DNA of 64,000 nt from Streptomyces cynarae. Lineage in GTDB: Bacteria > Actinomycetota > Actinomycetes > Streptomycetales > Streptomycetaceae. Position numbers and translations under genes: made by a program. The stretch is taken from the NCBI RefSeq assembly GCF_025642135.1, contig NZ_CP106794.1, positions 244,447 to 308,446 on the forward strand, in the 5' to 3' direction. The notes under the pieces were generated by a model that was not told where the DNA came from, searched no databases, and worked only from the letters and a program-made list of their open reading frames with translations. Position 1 is the first letter of the stretch. The number at the start of each line of letters is the position of its first letter. Positions 27,062-36,242 of the stretch are shown here, piece by piece.

Positions 27062-28354
27062 ATGGCTCTGCCGGCCCGGCTCACCGCCGCCCTGGGACGA
27101 CACCCCGATCACCTCACCGAGGACGATCTGCAGCGCGCGGTCGACAACCAGATTCCCGAGAGCGTCGACCTGGACTGGAAGAAGGACTTCTACCAGGGCA
27201 CCGACGCGGGTAAGAAGGAGCTCGCTAAGGACGTGTCCGCCATGGCCAACACCGCCGGCGGCATGGTGGTCATCGGCGTCCACGACGGCAATCAGGACCA
27301 CGCCCACGACCTGGACCCCGTCGAATTGGTGCCCGGACGCGGTGAGGAGTGGATCCGCTCGGTGCTCGCGAACTGGATCCAGCCCGTCGTGCCCAATGTG
27401 GGCGTCCGGGTCGTGAAGTCCGCGGCCAAGGCGGGCAAGATCTACTGGGTGCTCACCGTGCCCCCGAGCACTCAGGCCCCGCACGCGGTCGCGGCTCTGG
27501 GTAACGACTACAACTTCCGCGTCCACGTCCGGCACGGCACCACGACCCGCACCCTCGCCGAATCCGAGATTGCCCAGCGGTACCGTGACCGTTTCCAGGC
27601 AGCCTCCGACGACGCCAACCGCCTGCGTCAGGTTGTCGACGCGGGCCTTGGCTACCTGTCGGACTATGTGAGCAGAACCGTAGATGGTCGCAGCGCTCCG
27701 GTGACCTACTACCCGGGCTGGGTCAGCCTCGCCGTAGTTCCGGCCGTACGCGGCACCTATCCCTTGACCACCCGGGCCGATCGCGACGCTGCCTTCAACC
27801 GCTTCCACGACCTCGCCTGTCACGCAGTGACGCTCAACGCGCGGCCCCACCACCCCCAGCTGGTAGGCCGTCGGCAAGTCCGCTTCGAGGGCCTTCCCAC
27901 CGGCCAACTCCATCAAGACGGCAGCTTCTACGCCGCACAGACCATCAGCCTCCACAACGATCAGCGCGACGCTGACGGCCCCCAACAGATGTCCCAGCGC
28001 GCATTCGAACTCGACCTCGTCACCCTGGTGCAAGCAGCCGCGGCCTGGGCAGCAGAGACCGGAGCGGCCGGCGACCTGATGCTGTCAGCCGCACTGCACC
28101 GCTACGACGGCAGTGACAAGACCGTCCGACTGGTCGTGAACGAAAGTGCCTTCCAACACGCCCCGGCGCTACCGCTTCCCGCCACTCCTGCGCAGACCAC
28201 AGGAGACCTCGCCGCCATCGTCACCGACAAGCGGGAAGCCGTTGTCGTGGCCTGTGCTCTCGCATCGGACCTGCTTGCCGACATGGGAGCCCACCAGCCG
28301 CGCTCCGCCGCGTTCCTGTGGTGGGCCAAGGACCAGCCTGGACGGTTGCCGTAG
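27062..28354 (+). CDS. AlbA_2/Schlafen-type ATP- or nucleic-acid-binding protein
   Basis: 430 residues from ATG 27062 (GGAG upstream). The N-terminal 150 residues carry the AlbA_2 signature: 'ESVDLDWKKDFYQGTDAGKK', 'LAKDVSAMANTAGGMVVIGV' and 'FRVHVRHGTTTRTLAESEI'. The remaining part is a mixed alpha/beta region without recognised motifs. AlbA_2 domains occur in regulators and in Schlafen-like nucleases of several anti-phage systems. It is a single gene; a role in regulation or defence is inference. A palindrome sits in its promoter region. Confidence 0.8.
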   Translation: MALPARLTAALGRHPDHLTEDDLQRAVDNQIPESVDLDWKKDFYQGTDAGKKELAKDVSAMANTAGGMVVIGVHDGNQDHAHDLDPVELVPGRGEEWIRSVLANWIQPVVPNVGVRVVKSAAKAGKIYWVLTVPPSTQAPHAVAALGNDYNFRVHVRHGTTTRTLAESEIAQRYRDRFQAASDDANRLRQVVDAGLGYLSDYVSRTVDGRSAPVTYYPGWVSLAVVPAVRGTYPLTTRADRDAAFNRFHDLACHAVTLNARPHHPQLVGRRQVRFEGLPTGQLHQDGSFYAAQTISLHNDQRDADGPQQMSQRAFELDLVTLVQAAAAWAAETGAAGDLMLSAALHRYDGSDKTVRLVVNESAFQHAPALPLPATPAQTTGDLAAIVTDKREAVVVACALASDLLADMGAHQPRSAAFLWWAKDQPGRLP

Positions 28355-28781
28355 GCGCCCACTGACGTCACTGAGCCGCTGTCTGATGTAGCCTCCGGGC
28401 GATCCCGGAGCGGTTCGCGTCACCGCAAGGATCTCTTGTGCAACGAGATCGGCGCGTTCAGGATCGGCCCTTGTCGACGGCAAGGTTGTCCTTCGAACCC
28501 CGGTGACACGATGGCCGGCAGACCTGCCCCAGGCGCTGTCGAGCCGGGTACCGAGGTCAGCGCGCGTGATCGGCCAGTGAGAGAAGCAGGTGCGCTGACG
28601 GGGGGGGGAGGTAGTCGGAGTGCGTGCCTTCGATCCGTAAGGGTGAGCTGCGGTGGCACGCGCCAGCATCTCCGTTGATGAGCCGGGTGGCGCGGAAGGC
28701 GTAACTGCCGGTGATGCAAGGGCACGGTGTGCAGGCGCTCCCAGTTCAGTGCGCTTCGCTGTGCTGGAGAAGACGTTCGCG
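28355..28781. other. Stretch without a recognisable gene
   Basis: Intergenic between convergent genes. It contains an uninterrupted run of nine or ten G residues near 28602-28611. No frame shows protein character and no clear hairpin was found. Confidence 0.4.
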
Positions 28782-30032
28782 TCAGGTGCGGGTGACCGTG
28801 CCGCACACGTCGGGACGGTTCGGGTCGAGGTTCTTGCTGCGGTCGTAAGGGTCTGTAGCCGGGCCGGTCGCCGGCGCTCCGCTCGCAGCGTCCGTGGTGA
28901 ACTGCGGATGGAAGAAGCCGTCGTAGATCTCGCAGGCGCTGTTCGCGATGTCCTCGTCGTAGCTGATCACACCCAACTTGCCGGGTGTGACCTCGTATTT
29001 CGTCGGATCGAGCAGCTGCGTGTCCAGCACGCGACGCACGATGGTCCGTTGCACCTCCGTGGAACCACCCCCGGCCTGGGCGACGGGATAGACGAAGGTG
29101 TAGTCGGCGTGCACCATGACGGAGGCGCCCTCGCCCCGTTTGAAGGTCATACGGCCGCGGACCTTGACCACATCGCCGACGAGCCGGAGTTCGTGCGGGT
29201 CGAACCGGCTGAACATCGTCAGGGGGTCGTGGCGCTTGTCCGGCTTGCGCAGCGCGGTGTCCAGCAGGTCGAGCAGATCGGTCTGGTGCGGGTCGATCAC
29301 GTCCAGCGCCGCCTGCGGACGCTCGCCGCGCAGGGTGCGGGGATCCACGTTCGCCGCCACGAGGAGTTGCTTGGTCTCCTTCAGCGCGAAAGCGACCTGT
29401 GCCCTGCTCAGGGTGCCCACCGGGGTTGCATTCGGCAGCACGATGGCGTCGGCTCCGTCCGCCCACCCCTCGGCGGGCGAGCCCGCGAAGGGCCGCTTCA
29501 GCGTCGGCACGCTGGGCTCCCTGGCGGACGGGGCCGTGGTGGGCCGGGTCGTCTCCGGCGGCAGGGGAGTGGGCACTGAATCCGCGTCGCCGGAAGACGC
29601 GAACCGGTCTCCCAGCCCGTCGGGCAGATGGGACAGCGCCCAACCCGGATGGACCGCGATGACGGCCACGGCCACCGCGACGACTACACCGACCGCGCTG
29701 AGCATCCGGCGTCGCCGCCCAGCCCGCCCGTCCAGCTCACGCCATGCCGAACCGGTCCGCCAGCCTTCCGGCTGCCCTGGCTGAACGGCCGCGCCGGCCC
29801 CACCCTTCTTCCGGAACCGCCTCTTGCGCCCGCCCTGCTGAGCCGTGGCCCGCGCGTCCTGTTCCCGCAGCCGCGCGGTGACCATGCGGGCGCGGGCCGA
29901 GGGCTCCTTCGGCGCGGTGGACCGTATCTCACTCTCGTGGTCCCGGAGGAACTTCTCCCACATCTCGTCGGGTACCGACGATTCCTCCCCGTCCTTCGCC
30001 GGTCTGCCGTCGTCCGGCCCCTTGGTGCCCAT
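28782..30032 (-). CDS. Membrane-anchored protein with large extracytoplasmic domain
   Basis: 416 residues. A charged cytoplasmic N-terminus ('VPDEMWEKFLRDHESEIRST') precedes one membrane helix, 'MLSAVGVVVAVAVAVIAVHP' (about residues 110-129). A Ser/Thr/Pro linker leads to an outer domain of about 250 residues with 'LSRAQVAFALKETKQLLVAA', 'LTMFSRFDPHELRLVGDVVK' and 'IYDGFFHPQFTTDA'. Homologous proteins are common in streptomycetes and uncharacterised. No peptidase or binding motif is recognised. Confidence 0.7.
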   Translation of the reverse strand: MGTKGPDDGRPAKDGEESSVPDEMWEKFLRDHESEIRSTAPKEPSARARMVTARLREQDARATAQQGGRKRRFRKKGGAGAAVQPGQPEGWRTGSAWRELDGRAGRRRRMLSAVGVVVAVAVAVIAVHPGWALSHLPDGLGDRFASSGDADSVPTPLPPETTRPTTAPSAREPSVPTLKRPFAGSPAEGWADGADAIVLPNATPVGTLSRAQVAFALKETKQLLVAANVDPRTLRGERPQAALDVIDPHQTDLLDLLDTALRKPDKRHDPLTMFSRFDPHELRLVGDVVKVRGRMTFKRGEGASVMVHADYTFVYPVAQAGGGSTEVQRTIVRRVLDTQLLDPTKYEVTPGKLGVISYDEDIANSACEIYDGFFHPQFTTDAASGAPATGPATDPYDRSKNLDPNRPDVCGTVTRT

Positions 30033-30315
30033 GGGCCCCCTCCTTGTCGTTCACCGTTCCTCGCCCGCGCGCGTGCCTGACCAGGGCGTAACGCCTGCAG
30101 GCTGTGGCGATCAGCGGTAGCAGGCGCACATCCAAGCAGAGGCCACCGACACCGGGGGACAGGGGGTGCCGTTCTACGGGCGTCGGTCAGGGCGTATGGA
30201 CACTGCTCGTCGCTTCCAGCTCACGGCCCGGAAGCACCAGAAGTGACGCCCATGGTGTCGACGATCACGCAATTCGGCTCTGTCGGGGATCTTGTGACGA
30301 TGAGGGGGCCGAAGC

Positions 30316-30567
30316 CTACTGATTCGCCTCGGCATGAGCGTCGGCACCGGCCTCGCGGAGTTCGGCCACCATGGCGGTGGCGACTTCTTCCGGCACGTTC
30401 TCGAGGATGGTCGCGGGCAGGTGGCTGATGAGGGACTTGCAGCGCCACAAACTCTGCCTGGTTCGCTGGTGCAGTAGCTTCACGATCTCGATGGCCCGGG
30501 GGCCGACGTCAGTCAGGACTACGGTGTGCGGCAGGTCGTCGCAGACCAGCAAGAACGATTCGCTCAC
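30316..30567 (-). CDS. Ribosomal L7/L12 C-terminal-domain-like small protein
   Basis: 83 residues. 'VLTDVGPRAIEIVKLLHQRT', 'WRCKSLISHLPATILENVPE' and 'EVATAMVAELREAGADAHAE' follow the pattern of the L7/L12 C-terminal fold (KI.VIK.VR..TGL.LKEAK..V...P..V....S.EEA......LE.AGA). Ribosomal L7/L12 has an N-terminal dimer domain that is absent here. Stand-alone copies exist in Streptomyces and their role is unknown; interaction with translation factors is inference. It is next to an ISL3 fragment. Confidence 0.6.
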   Translation of the reverse strand: MSESFLLVCDDLPHTVVLTDVGPRAIEIVKLLHQRTRQSLWRCKSLISHLPATILENVPEEVATAMVAELREAGADAHAEANQ

Positions 30568-30626
30568 CGTGTCCGATCCCTCCGTTCACTCCGCAGATGG
30601 CCTGCAGCATATGGCGAGCTCGGCGA

Positions 30627-30989
30627 TCACGTCCTGAGGAGGATGCGTCTACGGAGGAGGTCGAGGTTGGCCCGGCCGAAGCCCGTGCGCTTGAGGAGCT
30701 TGGCTCTGGTCACGTGGCCCTCGACCTGGCCTGAGCTCCATGGCGTCGACAAGCCGGCGGTGACAGCGTCCAGGTCCTGTTTCATGCCGTTGACCAGGGA
30801 GTGCAGGGCGGGTAGGTCGTCGGCGAGGACGCGGTCCATCCAAGCGGGCAGGCCATCGCCGCGCGGGTCGCGCATCATGGCGGCGAAGTCGCGGACGTGG
30901 CCTGCGGTGGCGTCGAGGTGCGGGCAGGCGGCCCGAATCTCTTTGAGTTCGGCCGCATCGCTCTCGGCGAGGTGTCCAGGGTTGGTCAA
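30627..30989 (-). pseudogene. ISL3 transposase, C-terminal fragment (copy B)
   Basis: About 120 residues align with the C-terminal quarter of ISL3 transposases: 'LAESDAAELKEIRAACPHLD', 'TAGHVRDFAAMMRDPRGDGL', 'STPWSSGQVEGHVTRAKLLK' (catalytic Glu) and 'NLDLLRRRILLRT'. The upstream three quarters are missing; at about 30990 the sequence changes to a helicase fragment. An immobile relic. Confidence 0.85.
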
Positions 30990-31366
30990 TGTCGGGCAGG
31001 CTGCCGTCGGCTTCGACCAGGTCCGCCAGGACGCGGTAGTGGCGCTGCCAGTCCAGCGGCCACGGGCAGTCCCAGTCCGGGTCGATGGCGGTCAGCTGCG
31101 CCGCACGCTGCTCCGCCCGCTTGGGGTCCTTGCCCAGGCCGTTCTTCGCGCCCTTCCGCCGGAGGTTGGCCATGTGCTGCCCGATGGGCACAGGGTCGCC
31201 GCCGGCCGGGTCGTCCCACATGGCGTCCTGGCGGGGGGCGAGGTGCCCGGTGTCCCGCCGGTAGGACCGGAGCGCGGCGAGCTTGGCTTCCCAGGCTTCC
31301 TCGCCGGGCTCCCACACCATCCCGGCCTCGGGCGCGTCCAGCAGCTCCTTGCTGTGACGGAGCATT
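30990..31366 (-). pseudogene. Helicase-associated (HA) domain fragment
   Basis: One frame reads 'LDAPEAGMVWEPGEEAWEAK', 'LAALRSYRRDTGHLAPRQDA' and 'WPLDWQRHYRVLADLVEADG', the repeat typical of the C-terminal part of large Streptomyces telomeric-type helicases. No helicase core is present. It is fused at its 3' end to the ISL3 fragment, marking a recombination joint. Confidence 0.65.
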
Positions 31367-31867
31367 GATCTTGAGTGGGCTTGGTCGTTCGGGTCTGGTG
31401 TCCCGTCTTTGGGGGTGGGACTCGGGACGGCTGGATCGGCTGCGTTTGGGCGGGATGGGCGTGGCCTGGTGCCGTGTTCGGTTTGCTTGTTCGGGCGTTT
31501 GGCCTGTGGTCCGGTAGTTGTGTGGGAATGATCTCGGGTTTCCGGTGGATGTAGTGGTGCGTCCATAGGCGGCTGGCGTTAACGCCACGACCACGCCTGT
31601 GTGGCATCCGACGTAGGCGGTTCGTCTCCGAACCGCACGGCAGACACGTCAGCCGCTCCAGATGCGAGCTCGCCCAGCGGCACCCCGTCGAGGGCCGACA
31701 GGCACCGCACACCTCCGAGACAGAACCAACCACCCGCTGGCTGCCCCGGGCCGACCACCCCCACACCGCAACCGCCCGAAAGCCGCAGATCATCGAGCTA
31801 CAGCGCGGTTCACCACCACGCTCTCACTTGCCAGGCTGAAAGCGAAGATGGGGCCGGGGAGCATCAG
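31367..31867. other. Stretch without a recognisable gene
   Basis: Follows the helicase fragment. G/T-rich on the plus strand (31370-31560) and without convincing coding potential. No terminal repeat of a known element was recognised. It separates the relics from the TIR gene group. Confidence 0.4.
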
Positions 31868-32554
31868 TCAAGATGTGATCTCCGGTGTTCCGGGAGAGAG
31901 CTGGTCGCCGTGCAATGTCCAGGTGGTCACTGCGGTGCCGGTGGCGCAGCAGGTCATGTCCGTGGCGCGGTACCAGTTCTCGTGGACGATCACGGAGCCG
32001 TGCTGTATTTGCACGCCGGCCAGGAGGGTGACGTGGACGTCCGGCGCCTGCTCCTGGGGAGTGATGCTTCCGAGGGCGACGAGACGGCCGTGCCGGGAGG
32101 CGAGGATCACGGCCCCGAAGCCGAGCTGGCCGTCGGCGGTTCCGCCGTTGTTGTCGCATTCGACCTCCAAGGCGGCCTCGGGCCGCCCGTCGCCGTCGAT
32201 GTCGCCGTAGGTGACTTCCTGCATGCTCCCCAGGTGGACCCGGCCGAACCGACGGGATGTGGCCATGGCTTCCCCGGCCTGGAGCGCGATCACTGCGGGG
32301 ATTGCACAGAAGTCGCCGGGTACGTGGACGGAGGCCCAGTCCAGTTGGTGAAGGTCTGCGGGCGCGGAGCCCAGATCGGCGGGGTGTGGCGCGGTGGTTG
32401 CTGATTGCGTCATGGAGGGAGGGGCGATGCCGGGGGGTGTGGTCTGCGACTGGGTGATCGGGGGGCCCACCGAGGGAGCGCACCCGGCGACCGCCAGTGT
32501 CAGGCAGACGAGAGGAGTCAGTAAGCGGCTCGGACGGGGCAGGGACGTCCACAC
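31868..32554 (-). CDS. Lipoprotein with FG-GAP-like motif
   Basis: 228 residues from GTG 32554 (AAGGAG upstream). The signal peptide ends in a lipobox, 'SRLLTPLVCLTLAVAGCAPS'. The mature part contains 'QEVTYGDIDGDGRPEAALEV', a calcium-binding, FG-GAP/VCBS-like D.DGD loop, and 'HVTLLAGVQIQHGSVIVHEN'. It is anchored outside the membrane. It starts 71 bases after the TIR-WD40 gene on the same strand and is probably the last gene of that operon. Function unknown; an envelope sensor or ligand-binding subunit is inference. Confidence 0.75.
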   Translation of the reverse strand: MWTSLPRPSRLLTPLVCLTLAVAGCAPSVGPPITQSQTTPPGIAPPSMTQSATTAPHPADLGSAPADLHQLDWASVHVPGDFCAIPAVIALQAGEAMATSRRFGRVHLGSMQEVTYGDIDGDGRPEAALEVECDNNGGTADGQLGFGAVILASRHGRLVALGSITPQEQAPDVHVTLLAGVQIQHGSVIVHENWYRATDMTCCATGTAVTTWTLHGDQLSPGTPEITS

Positions 32555-32625
32555 GGGCGCTCCTTCGTACGGGGGCGATGGCAGAGCTCTCACGCGCATG
32601 GCCCGCCGGCGGCGCACAGTTCCGG

Positions 32626-35427
32626 TCATGACGCGCAAGGCGGGTCGTACGTCATCTGCGGTAGGTACTGCTTCCACTGGTCGGGGGTGATGTGGGGGGA
32701 CTGGGCGCACAGCCGTCGCAGGATGTTCGGTGCCTGGGCGTCCCATACCTGTACCTCGGTGGCGGTTTCGGCGGCCAGTTTTTCGCCGTTGGGGCTGAAC
32801 GCCAGCAGGGCCGGGTCGAATGCCCCGCCGACCTGGAGGCTCGCCAGCACAGCCGGGTGTGAGGGATCGCTCATGTCCCACAGCAGCAGGTTCCCGTCCT
32901 CTCCCGCACTTGCCGCGAGGGGAGCCTGCGGGTCGTAGGCGAGTCCTCCTATGCTGCCGACATGGCTGATGGGCGAGGCCAGTTGTCTGGGATGTGCCAC
33001 ATCATGCACGTCCCAGGTGGTCAGCGCGCCTGCCGAACTGCCCGCGAGGAGGGTGCGCCCGTCGCTGGTGAAGGCAACGACGTCTTCGTTGCCATGGGCG
33101 GCCTTGATGGTCGCCCGCTGCACGGGCCGGGATGGTGTCGCGATGTCCCAGAGCTGGATCTTTCCGGCGTGGTCGACCGATGCCAGGGCCTTGCCGTCAG
33201 GGCGGAACGCCACGTCGTTGCCCTTTGATCGGGAGTCGTTCAGTTTGGAGAGTTGAACCGGTTTGCCCCGGTTGCGCACGTCCCACAACTGCACTTCGTC
33301 CGCGCCGACTGCCAGCAGGGAGCCCGCCGGGGCGAAAACCACCGATGAGGCACCGGTGACCGCCTGGCCGCCGGGGACGAGCGGGCGGGGGTGCGCTCGG
33401 TCCCGCACGTCCCACAGCGCCACGGACGCCCCGGCCGCCAGGGTGTCTGCGTTGGGGCTGAAGGCGACGGCGTTGCCGCCCTGTCCGAATGAGGGCACGG
33501 TCGACAAGACTGTCGGCGCTCCGCCGGTGGTGTCCCACAGCCTGGTCGGGTAGCCGGCCGCCAGGGTGGCGCCGGTGCGGTCGAACGCCGGGACCGTCCC
33601 CGTGCCGCCGGACAGTTCCCACTGGGCGGCGGAGCGCGAGGCCCCGTCGATGTTCCACAGCCGCACCGTGCCGGGCTGCCCGGACACGCCGTCGGTGCCG
33701 AGTGCCGCGCCGTCCGTGCTAGCCGAGGCCAGCGTCCTGTCGTCACGGCTGAACGCCAGTTGCGCTATACCGGATGAGTGGCCGGTCAGCTGGGATCCCG
33801 GGACCGGGTGGAGCGGGTCGGAGACCTGCCACAGCTGGATGGTGCCGTCGTCGGCGCCGACGCCGAGCGTGGATCCGCTGTGTGAGAAGGCGACCGCGCT
33901 GATGCCCAGACGCTGGCCGTTCATGATGGAGTCCTGCCGGGCATCCTTCGGCTGGGTGACGTCCCACAGCCGGACGGTGTCGTCCCTGCCGCCGACGGCG
34001 AGCAGGTGTCCGTCTGGACTGAACGCCAGCGTTTGGCCGGAGCCTTGCACCTGCTCGCGCAGCGTCGGCCGGTCCGGCTGGGATACATCCCACAACTGCA
34101 CGATGTTGTCCCCGCCGGCTGCCAGCAGACGCCCGTCCGGGCTGATCGCCAGCCCATCGGAGAGCCCGGTCGTGGGGGATCCGGTGAACGTGGCGGCAAG
34201 CCGGAGGGTGTTCGGTCCTCCGATGTCGAAGATGAGGACCTGTCCTCCGTCGATCCCTACGGCCAGATGCCGGGAGTCCGGGGTGAACGCCGTGTTGTCC
34301 ACGATGGCGCCATGGGCCTCGGCGGAGGCGAGCAGCCGTGGACGGGTCGGGGAGGTCACGTCGAAGAGCCGGATGTATCCCTCCTGATCGCCCACGGCGA
34401 GCATGCGGTCGTCGTCACTGAGTGAGAGGCCCTGGGCGTATCCGTGCTGCCCGGTCAGATGCGCGAGGACCGCTAAGCGGCCGGGGTCGTACAGGGTCAC
34501 GCCGGAGTTCCCGGCGATGGCGATCAGGTTGCGGTGGGGGCTGTAGGCGACGCCACGGGCCAGGCCGCCGACGGAGACCACCCTGGGGATGGCAGCGCTG
34601 GACAGGAGCGCGCCCAACACTCCGCCGTGGGGGTCGAGCCGATAGGCCTCGACGAGCAGTTGGCGTGCGAGGTCGGGTTGGGTGTCCTGCAGGTTCTGTG
34701 CGTCGGCGATGAGTTGGCGGGAGGTCGCCTGGTACTGCCGTGCGATGGCGGTGCTGCGCTGCTGCAGCGCGATGATGCCGCCGGAGGCGGCCAGCACCAG
34801 AAGCACGGTCAGTGTGGCCAGGGTGCCGCGGACCCAGCGCTTCGTGCGGCGGCGCTGCCGCACGTGCTCGCCGATCAGTTCGTCTTTGCTCATTCCGCGG
34901 ATCGGTGCGACAAAGTCGGCGGCGCACTCGATCATCCGCGGATCGGCTCGGTTGGCTTGCTCTGGTGTGTGGAGCCAACTCAGGTCCACCCAGCGTGGCT
35001 GGTGACGGAAGACGCCTTCCAGTTCCTCGCGTGGCAGGGCATTGGTCCGGTTCCAGTCGAAGTCGGCGGCGTCTTCGTCCCAGAGCAGTGTCCCGTCGGT
35101 TAAGGCGATGAGGATGGTGTCCGGGCTTCGGTGGGTGAGCCACCACCGGATCTCCTTGCGTACCCAGAAGGACCCGGCCGCGGCAGGCGATGCCATGACG
35201 ACGAGCCACTGCGACTGGCTGAGTGCCCTCTCGATATCGGGCCACAGTCCCGGACTGGCAGTGAGGTTGGTGACGTCGCGGAAGGTACGCAGCATCCGCC
35301 AGCGATACCAGGGACGGGCCATCGACTGAAGCTCGGACTGGAAAGCCGTCGCCACCGCGTTGTCCCACGAGTGGCTGTAGGAGATGAACGCGTCATAGTG
35401 CGGCGCGGCGTCGGAGCTGTCCGTCAC
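32626..35427 (-). CDS. TIR domain - transmembrane - WD40 repeat protein
   Basis: 933 residues. An N-terminal TIR domain (about 10-150) begins 'YDAFISYSHSWDNAVATAFQ' and includes 'SFWVRKEIRWWL'; Glu92 occupies the position of the catalytic glutamate of TIR NADases. One membrane helix follows, 'GTLATLTVLLVLAASGGIIA' (201-220), then a coiled stretch and 12-14 WD40 blades to the end (e.g. 'AFSPDGHLLAVGGRDDTVRL'). The predicted layout is a cytosolic TIR with the propeller on the other side of the membrane, or a reversed topology. Its GTG start overlaps the stop of the upstream gene (GTGA). TIR domains cleave NAD or make cyclic ADP-ribose signals in bacterial immunity; the propeller is probably a sensor or scaffold. 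Confidence 0.93.
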   Translation of the reverse strand: MTDSSDAAPHYDAFISYSHSWDNAVATAFQSELQSMARPWYRWRMLRTFRDVTNLTASPGLWPDIERALSQSQWLVVMASPAAAGSFWVRKEIRWWLTHRSPDTILIALTDGTLLWDEDAADFDWNRTNALPREELEGVFRHQPRWVDLSWLHTPEQANRADPRMIECAADFVAPIRGMSKDELIGEHVRQRRRTKRWVRGTLATLTVLLVLAASGGIIALQQRSTAIARQYQATSRQLIADAQNLQDTQPDLARQLLVEAYRLDPHGGVLGALLSSAAIPRVVSVGGLARGVAYSPHRNLIAIAGNSGVTLYDPGRLAVLAHLTGQHGYAQGLSLSDDDRMLAVGDQEGYIRLFDVTSPTRPRLLASAEAHGAIVDNTAFTPDSRHLAVGIDGGQVLIFDIGGPNTLRLAATFTGSPTTGLSDGLAISPDGRLLAAGGDNIVQLWDVSQPDRPTLREQVQGSGQTLAFSPDGHLLAVGGRDDTVRLWDVTQPKDARQDSIMNGQRLGISAVAFSHSGSTLGVGADDGTIQLWQVSDPLHPVPGSQLTGHSSGIAQLAFSRDDRTLASASTDGAALGTDGVSGQPGTVRLWNIDGASRSAAQWELSGGTGTVPAFDRTGATLAAGYPTRLWDTTGGAPTVLSTVPSFGQGGNAVAFSPNADTLAAGASVALWDVRDRAHPRPLVPGGQAVTGASSVVFAPAGSLLAVGADEVQLWDVRNRGKPVQLSKLNDSRSKGNDVAFRPDGKALASVDHAGKIQLWDIATPSRPVQRATIKAAHGNEDVVAFTSDGRTLLAGSSAGALTTWDVHDVAHPRQLASPISHVGSIGGLAYDPQAPLAASAGEDGNLLLWDMSDPSHPAVLASLQVGGAFDPALLAFSPNGEKLAAETATEVQVWDAQAPNILRRLCAQSPHITPDQWKQYLPQMTYDPPCAS

Positions 35428-36188
35428 GGCCTTCCGGCTCCTCCCCCTGGCCCGCGAGCGGCGCCACCGGAGACATCGAACCCCGCCGTCGCTCTGATGA
35501 TGTCCGCCGCATCACGTACACCAGCGAGACGGGCGAAGCTATGGGCGTAGCCGGCCAGATGGCGCTGCACCGCGCGGAGCTCGGTCCGGCAGGTGCCGCA
35601 CTGCGGCCAGAGCGATTCCGGCTGGCCTGGGTGTTCCTCCTCGTAGACCCGCAGCCTGGGATGCCAGGCCGATAAGAAGGGCCGCAGCTCCCGGTTGAGC
35701 ATCGCGATGGCCAACTGCTCGACGGTGTGCCCGCCGGATACAGCGATCGAGGGCCTGCTGGCCTTGAGGGTGTCGCGCGTGGTGGCGAACAGACCGTACA
35801 GCGAGGTGAGGGCCTCACGGATGAGACCGTCACCGTCCGCGAGTGGCTGGGTGGAGACACGGGTGACAGTCTCGACGAACAAGTGCCATGCCACCTGACG
35901 CGCATCATCGTTCACGACGAAGGTGAACTCGCTCAACTGCGGGACTGTGACCTTCACTTCCGAAAGCCGTGCCGTGCTGCGGTAGAAGTCGAGGACAAGG
36001 AGCACAAGTGCCCCGGCGAGGCCGCCGACGACCGCGTAGAGTACCCGGCCGGACATGCGGGTCACAGCGAAGACGACGAGGCCGACGAGGGAGCCGGCGA
36101 TGACAGCGGCTGCGCATCGCACCGACCGGGCGGACGCCCAGTACCGTACTGCTCGCCCTTCGACCACTACACCCCCCGGTGTGATCAT
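35424..36188 (-). CDS. Two-TM protein coupled to TIR-WD40 gene
   Basis: 254 residues. Two N-terminal membrane helices, 'CAAAVIAGSLVGLVVFAVTR' (about 25-44) and 'VLYAVVGGLAGALVLLVLDF' (about 49-68), are followed by a soluble domain of about 180 residues with 'VAWHLFVETVTRVSTQPLAD', 'LREALTSLYGLFATTRDTL'-like helices, 'NRELRPFLSAWHPRLRVYEE' and 'LRAVQRHLAGYAHSFARLAG'. I do not recognise the soluble domain. The stop overlaps the TIR start by four bases, so the two proteins are probably made in fixed ratio and interact. It lies 54 bases downstream of the NUDIX gene. Confidence 0.75.
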   Translation of the reverse strand: MITPGGVVVEGRAVRYWASARSVRCAAAVIAGSLVGLVVFAVTRMSGRVLYAVVGGLAGALVLLVLDFYRSTARLSEVKVTVPQLSEFTFVVNDDARQVAWHLFVETVTRVSTQPLADGDGLIREALTSLYGLFATTRDTLKASRPSIAVSGGHTVEQLAIAMLNRELRPFLSAWHPRLRVYEEEHPGQPESLWPQCGTCRTELRAVQRHLAGYAHSFARLAGVRDAADIIRATAGFDVSGGAARGPGGGAGRP

Positions 36189-36242
36189 TCTCCCTACAGC
36201 GGGGCCAATCTATGCCCGTACGGGTCCTGTCATGGGGTGATT

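Noticed and set aside
28420..29643. 407-residue minus-strand open frame
   Set aside because: It overlaps most of the better-supported membrane protein gene (28782-30032) in another frame and has Arg/Ala-rich shadow character.
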